A program made the translations under genes and the position numbers. The notes under the pieces were generated by a model that was not told where the DNA came from, did not search any database, and saw only the letters and a list, made by a program, of their open reading frames with translations. 58,814 nt of DNA from Limnohabitans sp. (lineage in GTDB: Bacteria; Pseudomonadota; Gammaproteobacteria; Burkholderiales; Burkholderiaceae_C): positions 14,412-73,225 of the forward strand of contig JAJTDK010000002.1 of the NCBI GenBank assembly GCA_021300495.1. Reading direction: 5' to 3'. The number at the start of each line of letters is the position of its first letter. Within the stretch, counting starts at the first letter, position 1. Below are positions 57,301 through 58,814 of this stretch, one piece after another.

Positions 57301-58544
57301 GATCGGTAGTCTGCATTAATGGAAACATAGTCGTGGCTTAAATCACAGGTCCAAACGGTGTCTACCGCCTGGCCGCGTCCCAACACCACTTTGATGGTGA
57401 TTTCACTTTGCTTCATGACACGTTGGCCATCGGCTTCTTGATAGGCCGGATTACGACCTCCGTTTTGCACCACACACACATCGTCAAGGTAAAGACCAAT
57501 CAGGTCTTGATTGAGATCGTGGATGCCTGCGTAACCGACTGCGGCCAAGATGCGGCCAAGGTTGGGGTCACTGGCAAAGAAGGCTGTTTTAACCAAGGGC
57601 GAATGGGCAATGGCGTAAGCGGCCAAAAGACACTCTTCAGTGGTCTTGCCACCTTCCACGCGCACGGTGATGAATTTGGTGGCGCCTTCGCCATCACGCA
57701 CAATGGCGTGCGCCAGCTTTTGGGCCACAGCCATCATGGCATGGCGAAAAGCTTTGCCATCAGCCGAATCCCAATTTGAAATAACTGGGTGGGCCGATTT
57801 GCGCGTGGCCATGACGATGAAGGAGTCGTTGGTCGAGGTGTCACCATCAATGGTGATGCGATTGAAAGAGGCATTGGCCAAGTCAGTGGCCAAGGCAGGC
57901 AACAAGGCCGGATCGATGTTGGCGTCGGTGGCCAAGAAACCCAGCATGGTGGCCATGTTGGGCCGAATCATGCCAGCCCCTTTGCTAATGCCAGTGATGG
58001 TGACCGTCTGACCAGACAGCACCACTTGCGCGCTGAAAGCCTTGGGTACGGTGTCGGTGGTCATGATGCCTTCAGCCGCCTTAGCCCAGTGCTTTGCTTG
58101 CGCATCGGCAATGGCAGCAGGCATGCCCGCCACAATGCGATCGACAGGCAAGTTTTCCATGATGACGCCCGTTGAGAAGGGCAAGACTTGTTGGGGTTTA
58201 ATTTTGAGAATTGCGGCGAGGGCTTCAGCAGTGGTGCGCGCGTCGGCCAATCCTTTGGCACCGGTGCCCGCGTTGGCGTTTCCCGTGTTGATGATCAAAG
58301 CTCGAACGTGTGTGCCAGCTTCTGTCGCCTTCACTTGCTGCAAGTGATCACGGCAAACTTGAACAGGGGCAGCGCAAAATCGGTTTTGAGTGAAGACACC
58401 GGAAACAGCGCTGCCCTCATCCAACAAAATGACAGTGAGGTCTTTGCGCCCCACTTTGCGAACGCCCGCCTCTGCAATGCCTAAGCGGACACCCGGAACA
58501 GCCAAGACCTGGTCGGGGTTGGGAGCTTGAAGATTCACTGTCAT
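57297..58544 (-). CDS. argJ: Bifunctional ornithine acetyltransferase / N-acetylglutamate synthase
   Basis: ArgJ recycles the acetyl group from N-acetylornithine to glutamate in arginine synthesis. The 415-residue precursor has the self-cleavage site [14 protein letters not shown], where the threonine becomes the N-terminal nucleophile of the beta chain (about residue 195). [34 protein letters not shown] is another family block. It lies 9 bases downstream of the secA stop. Confidence 0.96.
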   Translation of the reverse strand: MTVNLQAPNPDQVLAVPGVRLGIAEAGVRKVGRKDLTVILLDEGSAVSGVFTQNRFCAAPVQVCRDHLQQVKATEAGTHVRALIINTGNANAGTGAKGLADARTTAEALAAILKIKPQQVLPFSTGVIMENLPVDRIVAGMPAAIADAQAKHWAKAAEGIMTTDTVPKAFSAQVVLSGQTVTITGISKGAGMIRPNMATMLGFLATDANIDPALLPALATDLANASFNRITIDGDTSTNDSFIVMATRKSAHPVISNWDSADGKAFRHAMMAVAQKLAHAIVRDGEGATKFITVRVEGGKTTEECLLAAYAIAHSPLVKTAFFASDPNLGRILAAVGYAGIHDLNQDLIGLYLDDVCVVQNGGRNPAYQEADGQRVMKQSEITIKVVLGRGQAVDTVWTCDLSHDYVSINADYRS

Positions 58545-58553
58545 GAAAACCTC

Positions 58554-58814
58554 TTATGCCAACTTACCGTGGCAAAACTTGTATTTCTTACCGCTGCCGC
58601 AAGGGCAAGCTTCGTTGCGACCCACAGGCGCAAACAATTTGCTTTCAGGTTCTGGCTGCGTTTGTTGCTGACCTTGCTCATCTGGCGCGGTGTAAGTCAC
58701 GTTGCTGATATTTTCTGCGCGCTCTTCCAAGACTTGCGCCGCTTCGCCAATTTGCTCGCTGGATTCAATTTTCACGTTCATCAAAACGCGCGTGACTTCG
58801 TTTTTAACAGAGTC
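58554..58814 (-). CDS. secA: Protein translocase ATPase SecA, C-terminal fragment (cut by window edge)
   Basis: The last 86 codons of secA enter from the right edge. The end carries the zinc-binding SEC-C motif [20 protein letters not shown], which contacts SecB and lipid. The preceding part is an acidic, glutamine-rich linker ([13 protein letters not shown]). The ATPase domains lie outside the window. An internal ATG at 58784 should not be taken as the start, because the frame stays open to the edge. Confidence 0.92.
   Translation of the reverse strand, partial: DSVKNEVTRVLMNVKIESSEQIGEAAQVLEERAENISNVTYTAPDEQGQQQTQPEPESKLFAPVGRNEACPCGSGKKYKFCHGKLA

Noticed and set aside
58554-58784. Stand-alone SEC-C zinc protein starting at ATG 58784
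   Set aside because: The frame stays open to the window edge and the sequence matches the SecA C-terminus directly upstream of argJ.

Overview
The window reads as chromosomal housekeeping DNA from a betaproteobacterium of the order Burkholderiales, most likely a Comamonadaceae member of the freshwater Limnohabitans/Rhodoferax type. This rests on gene order (apbC|metG; rhodanese-grxC-secB-gpsA; ubiE-Tim44-ubiJ-ubiB; hemA-prfA-prmC-grxD; rplU-rpmA-obgE-proB; pilBCD-coaE-zapD-yacG-mutT; secA-argJ-DUF815) and on family types common in that group (DUF3460, DUF3683 FAD/FeS fusion, ZapD, SCP2-type UbiJ). Base composition looks moderate; I did not compute it. There is no rRNA, tRNA, insertion sequence, prophage or CRISPR array that I can see, and no stretch above about 200 bases lacks a gene or a recognisable control region.

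Layout. 1-5 kb: start of apbC (minus), a damaged metG, a SulP anion transporter, DUF3460 and scpA. 5-7.4 kb: minus-strand cluster rhodanese-grxC-secB-gpsA. 7.4-12.2 kb: plus-strand gpmA, ctpA, moeB/thiF-like, second SulP. 12.1-16.7 kb: minus-strand nudB, YbhP-like phosphatase, clsB, folE, a BLUF blue-light sensor and DUF429. 16.7-18 kb: a methyltransferase. 18-30.7 kb: a long minus-strand run from a 1290-residue FAD/FeS oxidoreductase through DUF971, ubiE, Tim44-like, ubiJ, ubiB, a sodium:solute symporter, FmdB and DUF502 to aspS. 30.8-35.8 kb: ugpBAECQ for glycerol-3-phosphate and glycerophosphodiesters. 36-39.8 kb: hemA-prfA-prmC-grxD. 39.8-46 kb: lytic transglycosylase, proS, rppH, proB, obgE, rpmA, rplU. 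46-51 kb: ispB, a dehydratase, a small unexplained three-gene unit, two tiny proteins and yebC. 51-56 kb: type IV pilus genes pilB (5' damaged), pilC, pilD, then coaE, zapD, yacG. 56-58.8 kb: mutT, DUF815 ATPase, argJ and the 3' end of secA.

How the genes work together. Ubiquinone synthesis (ispB side chain; ubiE, ubiJ, ubiB) would accept electrons from flavoprotein oxidoreductases. hemA starts haem synthesis; prmC modifies the prfA product. folE and nudB catalyse consecutive folate steps. Ugp and the phosphodiesterase salvage phospholipid headgroups.

The most notable observations are: metG has lost about 35-40 codons and its frame; pilB lacks its N-terminal domain and shows frameshifted remnant sequence; folE and a BLUF photoreceptor are 2 bases apart; an uncharacterised operon at 48.2-49.65 kb combines a putative Cys-His-Asp papain/transglutaminase-like protein, a membrane protein and a winged-helix protein; hemA may be leaderless; and convergent genes are packed so tightly that their 3' ends touch or overlap. 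Both gene lesions could be assembly errors, so they need read-level checking. No clearly new defence, mobile or biosynthetic system was found.
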